From Actinomycetospora sp. NBRC 106375 (GTDB taxonomy: Bacteria > Actinomycetota > Actinomycetes > Mycobacteriales > Pseudonocardiaceae), in contig NZ_BSTS01000012.1 in assembly GCF_030269665.1 (NCBI RefSeq), positions 124,001-188,000 on the forward strand: DNA of 64,000 bases. Direction: 5' to 3'. The notes below the pieces were generated by a model that had not been told where the DNA came from, ran no database searches, and saw only the letters and a list, made by a program, of their open reading frames with translations. A program made the translations under genes and the position numbers. Of this stretch, positions 7,427-16,033 are shown one piece after another. The first letter of the stretch is position 1. Each line of letters opens with the position of its first letter.

Positions 7427-8166
7427 ACGGGGCGGGCCGGCTCGCCTGCCGAGGTGCCCGGCGCGCCGTCCTCCGAGGCCGCCTGCCCCGCCGCGAGGGC
7501 CGTCTTGCGCGCGATGTCGGCGAGGGCCTCGCGCTCCGCCGCCGCGGCCTCGTAGTCCGCCATGCGGTCGCGGACGACCCGCGCCGGCGCGCCCACGGCC
7601 ACGGCGTGGTCGGGCACGTCGCCGCGCACCACGGCGTGGGCGCCGAGCACGCACCCGCGCCCGACCCGCGCGCCCCGCAGCACGCTCACCTTCGTCCCGA
7701 TCCACGTCTCCGGCCCGATGCGCACCGGGGTCTTGACGATGCCCTGGTCCTTGATCGGCACGTGGACGTCGGCGTAGCGGTGGTCGAAGTCGCAGACGTA
7801 GATCCAGTCCGAGAGCAGCGTCGCCTCGCCGAACTCGATGTCCAGGTAGCAGTTGACCGTGTTCTCGTTGCCGAACACCGACTTGTCCCCGATGCGCAGC
7901 GAGCCCTCGTGGCAGCGCAGGCGCGTGTGGTCGCCGATGTGCACGAACCGGCCGATCTCCAGGCGCCCGAAGCCCTCCCGCGCCTCGAGCTGCACGCCCT
8001 TGCCGAGGAACACGAGCCCGTGAAGCAGGATGTGCGGCTGCCGGATCCGCACCTTGATCATCCGCCAGTAGCACCGGAGGTGATAGGGCGTCCACGCGCG
8101 ATGGCGCACGATCCAGCGCAGCGAATCCCCGGTGAGCAGTCGCGGCTGGCGCGGGTCCGACCTCAC
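7423..8166 (-). CDS. Left-handed beta-helix acyltransferase (Rv3034c-like)
   Basis: 247 residues from GTG at 8166. Hexapeptide-repeat pattern runs through the middle: LEIGRFVHIGDHTRLRC, LRIGDKSVFGNENTVNC, VRIGPETWIGTKVSVLRG, ARVGRGCVLGAHAVVRGDVP, followed by the family end HAVAVGAPARVV. This is the fold of maltose, galactoside and serine O-acetyltransferases. The first 60 residues are basic, and the last 40 are an Ala-rich tail. Position beside the GT4 gene matches Rv3034c, so it may acylate the methylglucose polysaccharide. That substrate is inferred. TAGGGT at 8175-8180 suggests a nearly leaderless mRNA. Confidence 0.82.
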   Translation of the reverse strand: MRSDPRQPRLLTGDSLRWIVRHRAWTPYHLRCYWRMIKVRIRQPHILLHGLVFLGKGVQLEAREGFGRLEIGRFVHIGDHTRLRCHEGSLRIGDKSVFGNENTVNCYLDIEFGEATLLSDWIYVCDFDHRYADVHVPIKDQGIVKTPVRIGPETWIGTKVSVLRGARVGRGCVLGAHAVVRGDVPDHAVAVGAPARVVRDRMADYEAAAAEREALADIARKTALAAGQAASEDGAPGTSAGEPARPV

Positions 8167-8174
8167 GGTGCCAG

Positions 8175-8202
8175 ACCCTACGATCGGTGACCCCCCTACG
8201 AT
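8175..8202. promoter_or_regulatory. Divergent -10 elements for acyltransferase and ribokinase
   Basis: On the minus strand TAGGGT (8180-8175) lies 8 nt before the GTG at 8166. On the plus strand TACGAT (8197-8202) lies 6 nt before the GTG at 8209. CCCTACGATCG is repeated at 8176-8186 and 8194-8204. The layout implies leaderless or near-leaderless transcripts both ways. Confidence 0.5.
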
Positions 8203-8208
8203 CGCCCG

Positions 8209-9066
8209 GTGTCCCGCCCCGGCTCGACGGCCGCCCCGTCGGTCAGCGTCGTCGGCAGCGTCAACCTCGACCTCGTCGCGCGCGTCGAACGCCTGCCCGC
8301 GCCCGGGGAGACGCTGTCCGCCCACGGGGTGACGCGCGTACCCGGCGGCAAGGGCGCGAACCAGGCCCTCGCCGCCGCGCGCCTGGGCGCCCGGGTCCGG
8401 CTGCACGCCGCGGTCGGCGACGACCCGCTCGCCGGCGAGGCCCTGGCCCTGCTCCGTGACGGCGGCGTCGACCTCTCCGCCATCACCATCGTCGACCGGC
8501 CCACCGGCACCGCGATGATCCAGGTCGACGACGACGGCGACACCACGATCGTCATCGACCCCGGCGCCAACGACGCCCTCGTCGTGCACCCCGGCGACCT
8601 CCGCGCCGACGTCGTGCTCACCGTGCTCGAGGTGCCCGACGAGGCAGTCGCCACCGCCATGGCCTCCCCGGGCTACTGCGTGCTCAACGCGGCCCCCGCG
8701 CGGGCCGTCCCCGGGGACGTCCTCGCCGGCGTCGACCTGCTGTGCGTGAACGCTGCCGAGCACGGCGTCCTCGCCGCGCACGCCGACCTCGACGCCCTGC
8801 GCGCCGTCGCCGTCACCCACGGCGAGGCGGGCGCGGAGCTCCGCCGGCGGGGACGGATCGTCGCCCGCGCCGAACCGCCGCCGATCGACGCCGTCGACGG
8901 CACCGCGGCCGGGGACGCGTTCACCGCGGCGCTGGCCCTGGCGCTGGCGACGGAGGTCGACGACGTCACCGCGCTGCGCCGCGCCTGCCGCGCCGGGGCG
9001 CTCGCCGCCACCCGCGCCGGCGCCCAGCCGTCGCTGCCGACCCTCGGCGAGATCGACGTCCCGTGA
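8209..9066 (+). CDS. rbsK: Ribokinase (PfkB family)
   Basis: 285 residues, slightly short for ribokinase (about 300). PfkB signature 1 is GGKGANQALAAARLGA near 46-61, after the substrate segment VGSVNLDLVARV. Signature 2, DGTAAGDAFTAAL, carries the anion hole and catalytic Asp. It phosphorylates ribose (or a related pentose) with ATP in the cytoplasm. The next gene, a nucleoside hydrolase, overlaps it by four bases (GTGA), so the pair likely releases ribose from nucleosides and returns it to the pentose phosphate pool. The GTG start probably begins a leaderless transcript. Confidence 0.85.
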   Translation: MSRPGSTAAPSVSVVGSVNLDLVARVERLPAPGETLSAHGVTRVPGGKGANQALAAARLGARVRLHAAVGDDPLAGEALALLRDGGVDLSAITIVDRPTGTAMIQVDDDGDTTIVIDPGANDALVVHPGDLRADVVLTVLEVPDEAVATAMASPGYCVLNAAPARAVPGDVLAGVDLLCVNAAEHGVLAAHADLDALRAVAVTHGEAGAELRRRGRIVARAEPPPIDAVDGTAAGDAFTAALALALATEVDDVTALRRACRAGALAATRAGAQPSLPTLGEIDVP

Positions 9067-10022
9067 TCCCGCTGGTCATCGACACCGACCCGGGCGTCGA
9101 CGACGCCTACGCGATCGCCCTCGCCGCCCGCGCCCCGGAGGCCGACCTGCGCGCGGTGACCGCCGTGTTCGGCAACGTCGACCTGCCGACGACCACGACG
9201 AACGCCCGCCGGCTGCTCGGGATGCTCGGGCGCAGCGACGTCCCGCTCGGGGTCGGCGCCGAGCGCCCGCTCATCCACCCCACGACGCAGCGGGCGGCCG
9301 ACGTCCACGGGGACGACGGGCTCGGCGGCGTCGCCGAGCGCTTCGGCCCGCTCGGCCCGGAGCCCGTCGGACGCGCGCTCGACGTGATCACCCGCGTGCT
9401 CGAGGCGGCCGCCGAGCCCGTCGTCCTCGCCGCGATCGGCCCCCTCACCAACGTGGCGCTGCTGCTCGCGACCCGCCCGGACCTGGCCAGGCGCATCGGG
9501 CGCCTCGTCGTCATGGGCGGCTCGATCGGCATCGGAGGCAACGTCAGCGCCGCCGCCGAGTTCAACGTGTGGTCCGACCCCGAGGCCGCCCGCCGCGTGC
9601 TCGTCGAGGAGCGGGTCCCGACGACGCTGGTCCCGCTGGACCTCACGCACGTCGTGACGGTCGACCGCGCGTGGCTGGAGGCGCTCGCCGCGTCCGGCCC
9701 CCTCGGCGAGGCGCTGGCGGCGACACGCGACGTCTACGGCCGCGGCGAGGCGCTCGGCGTGGACCGCGTGCCGATCCACGACGCGGTCGCGCTGCTCGAG
9801 GCCGTCGCGCCCGGGACCCTGGCGACGGTGCCGCTCGAGCTCGAGGTCGACACGACGCTCGGCCCGAGCCGTGGCACCGTGCACGCCGACCGCCGGGGGC
9901 GGGCGCCCGGGGGCCGGGCCGTGGACGTCGCGCTGCCCGAGGGGACGGACGTCGACACGGTGCGCGGCGAGCTGCTCCGGCGCCTTCAGGACCGGCCGGG
10001 CGCCGCGGCCTCGCAGACATAG
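9063..10022 (+). CDS. Nucleoside hydrolase (IunH family)
   Basis: 319 residues. GTG at 9063 overlaps the ribokinase stop. The N-terminal calcium site DTDPGVDDAYAI is intact, followed by AVFGNVDLPTTTTNA, the AIGPLTNVALLL motif, VMGGSIGIGGNVSAAAEFNVWSDPEAA (split here as VMGGS and AEFNVWSDPEAA), and VPIHDAVALLEA near the C terminus with the conserved His-Asp. It cleaves the N-glycosidic bond of ribonucleosides to base plus ribose. Base preference cannot be read from the sequence. Its last 37 bp overlap the convergent THUMP-like methyltransferase gene. Confidence 0.88.
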   Translation: MIPLVIDTDPGVDDAYAIALAARAPEADLRAVTAVFGNVDLPTTTTNARRLLGMLGRSDVPLGVGAERPLIHPTTQRAADVHGDDGLGGVAERFGPLGPEPVGRALDVITRVLEAAAEPVVLAAIGPLTNVALLLATRPDLARRIGRLVVMGGSIGIGGNVSAAAEFNVWSDPEAARRVLVEERVPTTLVPLDLTHVVTVDRAWLEALAASGPLGEALAATRDVYGRGEALGVDRVPIHDAVALLEAVAPGTLATVPLELEVDTTLGPSRGTVHADRRGRAPGGRAVDVALPEGTDVDTVRGELLRRLQDRPGAAASQT

Positions 10023-11194
10023 GCCTCCGGCCCGGACGCGAGGCGGGCGAGGACGACGGTGGCCTCGTGCGGTCCGGCGAGCTTGAGCCGGGGGCGCAGG
10101 GCGTTCGGGTCGACGTCGAGGCCGCGGACGAGGATCTCGAGGCGGCCGACCCCGCGCGCGGCCAACGTCCGGCGCAGCGTCTTCTCGCCGTAGCGGCCGT
10201 GCTCGAGCACCCGGAAGGCCCGGATGCCCGGCGGCGGGGCGTCGCCGGAGAGGTAGGCGAGGTGCTCGTCGAGGCGCCAGAGCCCGTGCCGCGCGCCGTA
10301 CTGGCGGACGAGCCCGGCCCGGACGACGGCGCCGTCCGGGTCGACGATCCACTCCCCCGCCGGGGCGACGGGGCAGGCGTCGTCCTCGGCGTCGGTGACC
10401 TCGACATCCGCGCCGCGACTCGACAGCACCGTGGCGCGACGGGAGGTCCTCGCGAGGCCCGCCGACCACAGCGCCGCCTCCCGCACGCGGCCGTCGAGGC
10501 TGACGATCTCGACCTCTTGCGCCCACGGCACCAGCGCCGGATCGAGCCCGGGCGCGGTCGATACGACCAGATCGTGGTCCGGGGTGTCAGCGAAGTGCCG
10601 TCGCAGACACTCAGCGTCCGTATCGGCACTTCGATCACCGAGCGCCACGGCCGCGAGATCGTCCAACGGCGGCGCGAAGTCGGCGGGGCGCCAGGTGCGG
10701 CGGCCCGCGGCGGTGCGGCGGGCCGGGTCGGCGACGAGCACCGTGTCCCGCGAGCACGGCGCCAGGGCGTCCGCCCGCACGAGCGGCACGCCCGGGACGT
10801 TCACCCGCGCCATGGCCAGCCGCACGGGATCCAGGTCGGAGCCGAGCACCCGCCCCGCCACACCCCGCAGGGCCGCCAGCTCCGCGCCCACCGAGCACGT
10901 CACGTCGTGGACGTCGCGGCCCGCGAGCCGGCGCGCCCGGTGCGCCGCCACCGGTGCCGCCGTGGCCTGCTCCGCCGCGTCGCCGGTCAACAACCAGCCC
11001 TCCGGGATCCGCCCGCGGGCGCGTTCCTGGAGCAGCGCGGTCTCTAGCACGGGCGCGGCCCGGTCGCCGAGACGCTCGCGCAGCGCCGCCACCAGCTTCA
11101 GCCGGTCACCCCCGGTCGGCACCGACGCCACCGCCTCGCGCCCCCCGTCCGAGGCCAGGTACGCGACGTCGTCGAGGGTGAACCCGTACGTCAG
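9986..11194 (-). CDS. THUMP-like class I methyltransferase (Rv3037c-like)
   Basis: About 402 residues. Methyltransferase core: HDVTCSVGAELAAL (motif I region), GSDLDPVRLAMA, VPLVRADAL, LVADPARRTAAGRR, and a C-terminal THUMP-like region (FRVLEHGRYGEKTLRRTL, LEILVRGLDVDPNALRPRL). The start is uncertain. The family usually begins just before FTLDDVAYL, but no ATG, GTG or TTG lies there. CTG at 11194, overlapping the upstream stop TGA, is the best in-frame candidate. Residues about 186-203 are encoded by a copy of palindromic repeat A, absent from the consensus I remember for this family. Role unknown; RNA modification is plausible. Confidence 0.75.
   Translation of the reverse strand: MTYGFTLDDVAYLASDGGREAVASVPTGGDRLKLVAALRERLGDRAAPVLETALLQERARGRIPEGWLLTGDAAEQATAAPVAAHRARRLAGRDVHDVTCSVGAELAALRGVAGRVLGSDLDPVRLAMARVNVPGVPLVRADALAPCSRDTVLVADPARRTAAGRRTWRPADFAPPLDDLAAVALGDRSADTDAECLRRHFADTPDHDLVVSTAPGLDPALVPWAQEVEIVSLDGRVREAALWSAGLARTSRRATVLSSRGADVEVTDAEDDACPVAPAGEWIVDPDGAVVRAGLVRQYGARHGLWRLDEHLAYLSGDAPPPGIRAFRVLEHGRYGEKTLRRTLAARGVGRLEILVRGLDVDPNALRPRLKLAGPHEATVVLARLASGPEAYVCEAAAPGRS
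10587..10637. repeat. Palindromic repeat family A inside a coding region
   Basis: 51 bp with outer stem CGAAGTGCCG (10591-10600) and CGGCACTTCG (10624-10633). It is nearly identical to 51524-51574 and close to 31696-31746. Being 17 codons long, it sits in frame inside the THUMP-like methyltransferase gene and adds a loop near residues 186-203. Confidence 0.85.
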
Positions 11195-12123
11195 AGCTGC
11201 ACCGGCTCCGGCGGCCGCACGCCCGTGACCAGCGCGTTGTAGAACAGCGAGCGCGGGACGACGCGGGACATCACGTGCGCGTCCACCCACGACAGCCGCT
11301 GCCAGGTGCGGTACGCGAACATCGCCCAGCCCATGCCGAGCCGCTCCGGCGGCACCGCGGCCTCGAACGTCCGCACCGGCCACCCGAACACGGCGGCGGT
11401 GAGCTCCTCGGTGACGACGCGGACGTCGACCGCACCCGCGGCGTGCGCGAAGCGCTCCAGGCGGTCCGGGTCGAAGACGTGCTGGTCCACCACCGACTCC
11501 AGGGCCGCCGCGCGCGAGGACTCGTCGAGCTCGGTCCGCGGGCGCAGCCAGGACGACGGGGCGAACCGGGTCGTCGCCCACCACGTCGCCTGCCCCAGCT
11601 TGCGGGCGTAGAGGTCACCGAGGCGCGTCGGCTCCCCGGCGAACACGAACCGCCCGCCGGGCTTCAGCACCCGCAGGATCTCGCGGAACGCCGTGTCGAG
11701 GTCGGGGATGTGGTGCAGCACGGCGTGCCCGACCACGAGGTCGACGCTCGCGTCCTCCACCGGGATCGTCTCGGCGTCCGCGACGCGACCGGAGACGTCC
11801 AGCCCCAGGTGCGACGCGTTGCGCGTCGCGACCTCGACCATGCCGGGAGAGAGGTCGGTGACCGTGCCGCGGCGCGCGACGCCGCCCTGCATGAGGTTGA
11901 GCAGGAAGAACCCGGTACCGCAACCGAGCTCGAGGGCGTGATCGTACGTCTCGGAGCCGGGACTCACCGCCCGGAACCGGTCGACCGCGAACGTCGTGCA
12001 TCGCTCGTCGAACGAGATCGACCACTTCTCGTCGTACGAGGCCGACTCCCAGTCGTGGTAGAGGACGTTCGCGAGCTTCGGGTCCGTGAGCGCGGCCTCG
12101 ACGTCCTGCTGCGACGCGGTCAT
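11191..12123 (-). CDS. Class I SAM-dependent methyltransferase (Rv3038c-like)
   Basis: 310 residues. Methyltransf_11 fold: LELGCGTGFFLLNLMQGG (motif I), VTDLSPGMVEVA, VADAETIPVEDASVDLVVG (motif II region), VLHHIPDLDTAFREILRVLKPGG (motif III; shown here only as landmarks HHIPD and LKPGG). The C-terminal third is a helical, aromatic-rich region typical of lipid or polyketide methyltransferases of mycobacteria. The ATG overlaps the enoyl-CoA hydratase stop by four bases (ATGA), and its own stop abuts the THUMP-like gene, so three genes form one operon. Substrate unknown. Confidence 0.82.
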   Translation of the reverse strand: MTASQQDVEAALTDPKLANVLYHDWESASYDEKWSISFDERCTTFAVDRFRAVSPGSETYDHALELGCGTGFFLLNLMQGGVARRGTVTDLSPGMVEVATRNASHLGLDVSGRVADAETIPVEDASVDLVVGHAVLHHIPDLDTAFREILRVLKPGGRFVFAGEPTRLGDLYARKLGQATWWATTRFAPSSWLRPRTELDESSRAAALESVVDQHVFDPDRLERFAHAAGAVDVRVVTEELTAAVFGWPVRTFEAAVPPERLGMGWAMFAYRTWQRLSWVDAHVMSRVVPRSLFYNALVTGVRPPEPVQL

Positions 12124-12899
12124 CGGCCCAGGAACTGGGCCTTGCCCGGCCCGTTCTCGACGAACGAGCGCATCCCGATCGTCTGGTCCTCGGTGCCGAA
12201 GAGCGCGGCGAACACCTCGGACTCGAACGTCAGGCCGTCACGCAGGTCCATGTCCAGCCCGCGGTCGATCGCCTGCTTCGCGGCGGCGAGGGCGCGCGTG
12301 GGGCCGTTCGCGAACTGGGCGGCCCAGGCGTGGGCGCGCGTGTAGACCTCGTCGGGCGCGACGACCTCGTCGACCAGGCCCAGCTCCAGGGCCTCGGCGG
12401 CCTTGACGAAGCGGCCGCTGAAGATGATGTCCTTGGCCTTCGCCGGGCCGACGAGGCGCGCGAGCCGCTGCGTCCCGCCGCCGCCCGGGATGATCCCGAG
12501 CAGGATCTCGGGCTGGCCGACCGTGGCGTTGTCGCCGGCGATCCGGCGGTCGCAGGACAGCGCGATCTCGAAGCCGCCGCCGAGCGCGTAGCCGGTGATC
12601 GCGGCGACCACGGGCTTCGGGATCTCCGAGACGGCGCCGAACCCGCGCGAGAGCTCGTGGGTCCGCTCGGCCATCTCGGCGTACGAGAGCTCGGCCATCT
12701 CCTTGACGTCGGCGCCCGCGGCCAGCGTCTTCTCGCCGCCGTAGACGACCACGGCGCGCACGTCGGCGCGGCTGGTCGCCTCCGCGGCGACCTCGGCCAG
12801 CTCGACGTTGACCTGGCGGTTCACCGCGTTCATCGGGGGCCGGTCGAGGCGGATCGTGCCCACCCCGCCGTCCACCTCGAGCCGCACGAACTCCGTCAC
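12120..12899 (-). CDS. Enoyl-CoA hydratase/isomerase (EchA17-like)
   Basis: 259 residues, the normal crotonase length. Oxyanion-hole segments AAGADVKEM (61-69) and GYALGGGF (103-110) are present, and both catalytic glutamates are in place: E111 in GGGFEIAL and E131 in VGQPEILLGIIPGGGG. It should hydrate trans-2-enoyl-CoA to 3-hydroxyacyl-CoA. The GTG start follows GAGGAGG. First gene of a three-gene operon with two methyltransferases. Synteny suggests Rv3039c (echA17). Chain-length preference is not visible. Confidence 0.87.
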   Translation of the reverse strand: MTEFVRLEVDGGVGTIRLDRPPMNAVNRQVNVELAEVAAEATSRADVRAVVVYGGEKTLAAGADVKEMAELSYAEMAERTHELSRGFGAVSEIPKPVVAAITGYALGGGFEIALSCDRRIAGDNATVGQPEILLGIIPGGGGTQRLARLVGPAKAKDIIFSGRFVKAAEALELGLVDEVVAPDEVYTRAHAWAAQFANGPTRALAAAKQAIDRGLDMDLRDGLTFESEVFAALFGTEDQTIGMRSFVENGPGKAQFLGR

Positions 12900-12939
12900 C
12901 GATGGGCCTCCTCGATCAGGTTCTGCGTCGGCGGGGACC

Positions 12940-13779
12940 CTATCGCCGCACCGCCGTGAAGCGCCGCCGCCGGCTGGAGAGCTCCAGCGGCTGGTCGAAC
13001 GTGGCCGACAGGTTCTCCGAGGTCATCACGTCGTCGAGCAGCCCCTGCGCCACCACGCGGCCGTCGCGCATCAGCATCGCGTGGCTGCAGTTGGGCGGGA
13101 TCTCCTCGACGTGGTGGGTCACCATCACCGTCGCCGGCCCGTCCGGGTCGGCGGCCAGCTCGCTGAGCAGCTCGACGAGGTCCTCCCGGGCGCCCAGGTC
13201 GAGCCCGGCGGCCGGCTCGTCGAGCAGGAGGATCTCCGGGTCGGTCATCAGCGCGCGGGCGAGCAGCACCCGCTGGCGCTCGCCGGTCGAGAGCGTCGCG
13301 TACCGCCGGTCGGCGAGGTCCAGCACGCCCATCATCTCCATGAGCCCCGAGGCCCGGCGGTCGTCCTCGGGGTCGTAGTGCTCCCGCCAGGTGCCGACGA
13401 CGCCGTAGCCGGCGCTGCGCACGACGTCGTGCGCGGCCTCGTCCGCGGGCACGCGCCCGGCGAGGTTCGCGCTGGCCAGCCCGATGCGGGGGCGCAGGTC
13501 GAAGACGTCGACGCGCCCGAGCCGCTCGCCGAGCAGCTCGACGGTGCCCGTCGTGGGGTGCATCTCGGCGGCCGCGAGCCGCAGCAGCGTCGTCTTGCCC
13601 GCGCCGTTGGGTCCCAGGACGACCCAGCGCTCGTCGAGCTCGACGGTCCAGTCGAGGTCGGCCAGCAGGTCCGAGCCGCTGCGCCGCACCCCGACGCCCT
13701 CCATGCGGATGACGGTGTCGGGGTCTGCGGGTCCGGCGGCCGTCCTGCGCTCCGCGTCCGGCTGCGTCACGGCCGCCAT
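12940..13779 (-). CDS. ABC transporter ATP-binding protein (Rv3041c-like)
   Basis: 279 residues, one ABC domain. Walker A GPNGAGKTT near 57-65, a Q-loop-like segment IGLASANL, signature LSTGERQRV, Walker B ILLLDEPAAG and the H-loop His in MVTHHVEE are all present. No membrane protein gene is adjacent. This subgroup (YlmA/ModF-like) is usually found alone, and its transport partner, if any, is unknown. It precedes the enoyl-CoA hydratase operon on the same strand, but TAGGGT in the 40-bp gap suggests the latter has its own promoter. Confidence 0.85.
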   Translation of the reverse strand: MAAVTQPDAERRTAAGPADPDTVIRMEGVGVRRSGSDLLADLDWTVELDERWVVLGPNGAGKTTLLRLAAAEMHPTTGTVELLGERLGRVDVFDLRPRIGLASANLAGRVPADEAAHDVVRSAGYGVVGTWREHYDPEDDRRASGLMEMMGVLDLADRRYATLSTGERQRVLLARALMTDPEILLLDEPAAGLDLGAREDLVELLSELAADPDGPATVMVTHHVEEIPPNCSHAMLMRDGRVVAQGLLDDVMTSENLSATFDQPLELSSRRRRFTAVRR

Positions 13780-13843
13780 CCTGACGGATCACGCCCCGCG
13801 CCGGGCGACGGGCCCGCCGCCGATCGGGCACGATCACCCCACG

Positions 13844-15913
13844 ATGTCGAGCTCCCCCACTGACCTACCCGCTGCACGCGGTACGCATCTCGACGGCGAG
13901 GTGCTGCGCGCGTGCGTCCCCGCCGCGCCGAGCGCGGAGGCCGTGGAGCTCTGCCTGCTGGGCGGCGACACCGAGCGCCGCGTCGAGCTCGTCCGGGCCG
14001 GCGACGGGTGGTGGCGCGGCGAGGTCGGCGCGGTCGAGGCCGGCACCCCCTACGGCCTGCGCGTCCACGGCCCGTGGGTCCCCGCGCGGGGGGTGCGCAC
14101 GAATCCGGCGAAGCTGCTCGTCGACCCCTGGGTCCGCCGCGTGACGGGGCAGGTCACCTCGCTGGCGGCCGCGCGCCCGTTCGCGGGCGACGACCCGTTC
14201 TCGGCCCGCCCCGGCGACCAGGACTCCGCGGGTTCGGTGCCGCACGGGGTCGTCACGGCTCCCGTGAGCGACGCGCCGGGCGCGCGGCCGGCCGTGCCCT
14301 GGTCGGACACGGTGATCTACGAGACCCATGTGCGGGATCTCACGATGCGCCACCCCGACGTCCCCGAGCACCTGCGCGGCACCTACGCCGGGCTCGCGCA
14401 CCCCGCCGTCGTCGACCACCTCGTCGGGCTCGGCGTCACCACCGTCGAGCTGCTGCCGGTGTTCGCGAACGCCGACGAGCCGTCCCTGCTCGCGCGCGGG
14501 CGCCGCAACCACTGGGGCTACTCGACGCTCGCCTACCTGGCCCCGCACCCGCGCTACGCCTCGACCCCGGGCCGCGAGGTCGAGGAGTTCCGGGCGATGG
14601 TCGCGACGCTGCACACCGCCGGTCTCGAGGTCGTGCTCGACGTCGTGTTCAACCACACCTGCGAGGGCGGCGCCGACGGGCCGTCGCTGTCGTGGCGCGG
14701 CCTCGACGCCGCCGGCTGGTACGCCCTCGACGCCCGCGGCCGCGACGTCGACCTCACCGGCTGCGGCAACACCCTCGACCCCGCCTCGCCGCTCGTGCGC
14801 GCGCTCACGCTGGACTCTCTGCGGTACTGGGTGACGACGATGGGTGTCGACGGCTTCCGCTTCGACCTCGCCTCGACCCTCGGGCGCCCCCACGGCGGCG
14901 CCTTCGACCCGGCCGCGCCGCTGCTCGCCGACATCGCCGCCGACCCCGTGCTCGCGCAGGTCAAGCTCGTCGCCGAGCCCTGGGACGCCACGGGCGAGGG
15001 CTACCAGGTGGGCGGCTTCCCGCCGGCCTGGGCGGAGTGGAACGGGCGCTTCCGCGACGACGTCCGCGACTTCTGGCGGGGGCACGGCCCGATCTCGGCG
15101 ATCGTCACGCGCCTCGCCGGATCCTCGGACCTCTACTGGCCCGCGCGTACGCCCGCCGCGTCGGTCAACTTCGTCACCGCGCACGACGGCTTCACCCTCG
15201 CCGACCTCGTCGCCTACGAGCGCAAGCACAACGAGGCCAACGGCGAGCAGGGCCGCGACGGCACCGACGACAACCGCTCGGCCAACCACGGCGTCGAGGG
15301 CCCCACCGCCGACCCCGCGGTCCTGGCCCTGCGCGCCCGCCAGTCCCGCAACCTGCTCACCACGCTGCTGCTCGCCGCGGGCACCCCGATGCTGCTCGGC
15401 GGCGACGAGCTGGGGCACACCCAGCACGGCAACAACAACGTCTACTCGCTCGACGACGAGACCTCGTGGCGGTCGTGGTCCTCGCCGGACCTGGTGGACT
15501 TCGTCGCCCGGGCCCTCGCCCTGCGCCGCGCCACCCCGGCCCTGCGGCGCACCGACTTCTTCTACGGCCGCGAGGACACCGACCCCGACGGCGCCGCCCC
15601 GGACATCGCGTGGCTGCACCCCGACGGCCGCGAGTTCACCGAGCCGGACTTCCCCGAGCACGGCCGCACCCTCGTCGTCCGCGTCGACCCCGGGGTCGGT
15701 GGCGCGCCCGCGCTGCTGCTCGTCCTGCACTCCGGTGCCGCGGCGGTGGACGTGCTGCTGCCCGACGCCTTCGGCGACACCGCCTGGACGCCCGTGCTCG
15801 ACCCCGGCACGCCCACCGGCGCGCCGCCGTCGACCGGGCCCCTCGCCGCCGGCGGGACGCTCGCGGTCCCGGCGCACTCCGCCCTCGTCCTGCGGGCGGC
15901 GCCAGGGAGCTGA
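13844..15913 (+). CDS. glgX: Glycogen debranching enzyme GlgX
   Basis: 689 residues from ATG at 13844, close to the usual 700. N-terminal CBM48/immunoglobulin-like domain (about 1-130), then the GH13_11 barrel with the nucleophile D341 in VDGFRFDLAS, acid/base E378 in VAEPWDATG, and D448 in TAHDGFTLAD. The typical GlgX landmarks ERKHNEANGEQ and GGDELGHTQHGNNN follow. It hydrolyses alpha-1,6 branches of phosphorylase-limit glycogen in the cytoplasm, working with GlgP encoded 1.1 kb downstream on the other strand. GGGCACGATC about 10 nt upstream may be its promoter. Confidence 0.93.
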   Translation: MSSSPTDLPAARGTHLDGEVLRACVPAAPSAEAVELCLLGGDTERRVELVRAGDGWWRGEVGAVEAGTPYGLRVHGPWVPARGVRTNPAKLLVDPWVRRVTGQVTSLAAARPFAGDDPFSARPGDQDSAGSVPHGVVTAPVSDAPGARPAVPWSDTVIYETHVRDLTMRHPDVPEHLRGTYAGLAHPAVVDHLVGLGVTTVELLPVFANADEPSLLARGRRNHWGYSTLAYLAPHPRYASTPGREVEEFRAMVATLHTAGLEVVLDVVFNHTCEGGADGPSLSWRGLDAAGWYALDARGRDVDLTGCGNTLDPASPLVRALTLDSLRYWVTTMGVDGFRFDLASTLGRPHGGAFDPAAPLLADIAADPVLAQVKLVAEPWDATGEGYQVGGFPPAWAEWNGRFRDDVRDFWRGHGPISAIVTRLAGSSDLYWPARTPAASVNFVTAHDGFTLADLVAYERKHNEANGEQGRDGTDDNRSANHGVEGPTADPAVLALRARQSRNLLTTLLLAAGTPMLLGGDELGHTQHGNNNVYSLDDETSWRSWSSPDLVDFVARALALRRATPALRRTDFFYGREDTDPDGAAPDIAWLHPDGREFTEPDFPEHGRTLVVRVDPGVGGAPALLLVLHSGAAAVDVLLPDAFGDTAWTPVLDPGTPTGAPPSTGPLAAGGTLAVPAHSALVLRAAPGS

Positions 15914-15916
15914 TCA

Positions 15917-15996
15917 GCGAGATCTCGGCGACCGGAGCGCGCGTCCACGCCAGCCGGACGATCGCTCCACTCGTCCGGATCTCGACGCTCACCGGC
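15917..15996. repeat. Imperfect palindrome upstream of the DUF559 gene
   Basis: AGCGAGATC...GGAGCG on the left and CGCTCC...GGATCTCGACGCT on the right form a long imperfect inverted repeat. CGCTCCACTCGTC at 15963-15975 is the exact reverse complement of GACGAGTGGAGCG at 16947-16959, on the other side of the next gene. Confidence 0.55.
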
Positions 15997-16033
15997 ATGG
16001 ATCCGGGGACGTCGACGCCGCGTCGAACCCGGT

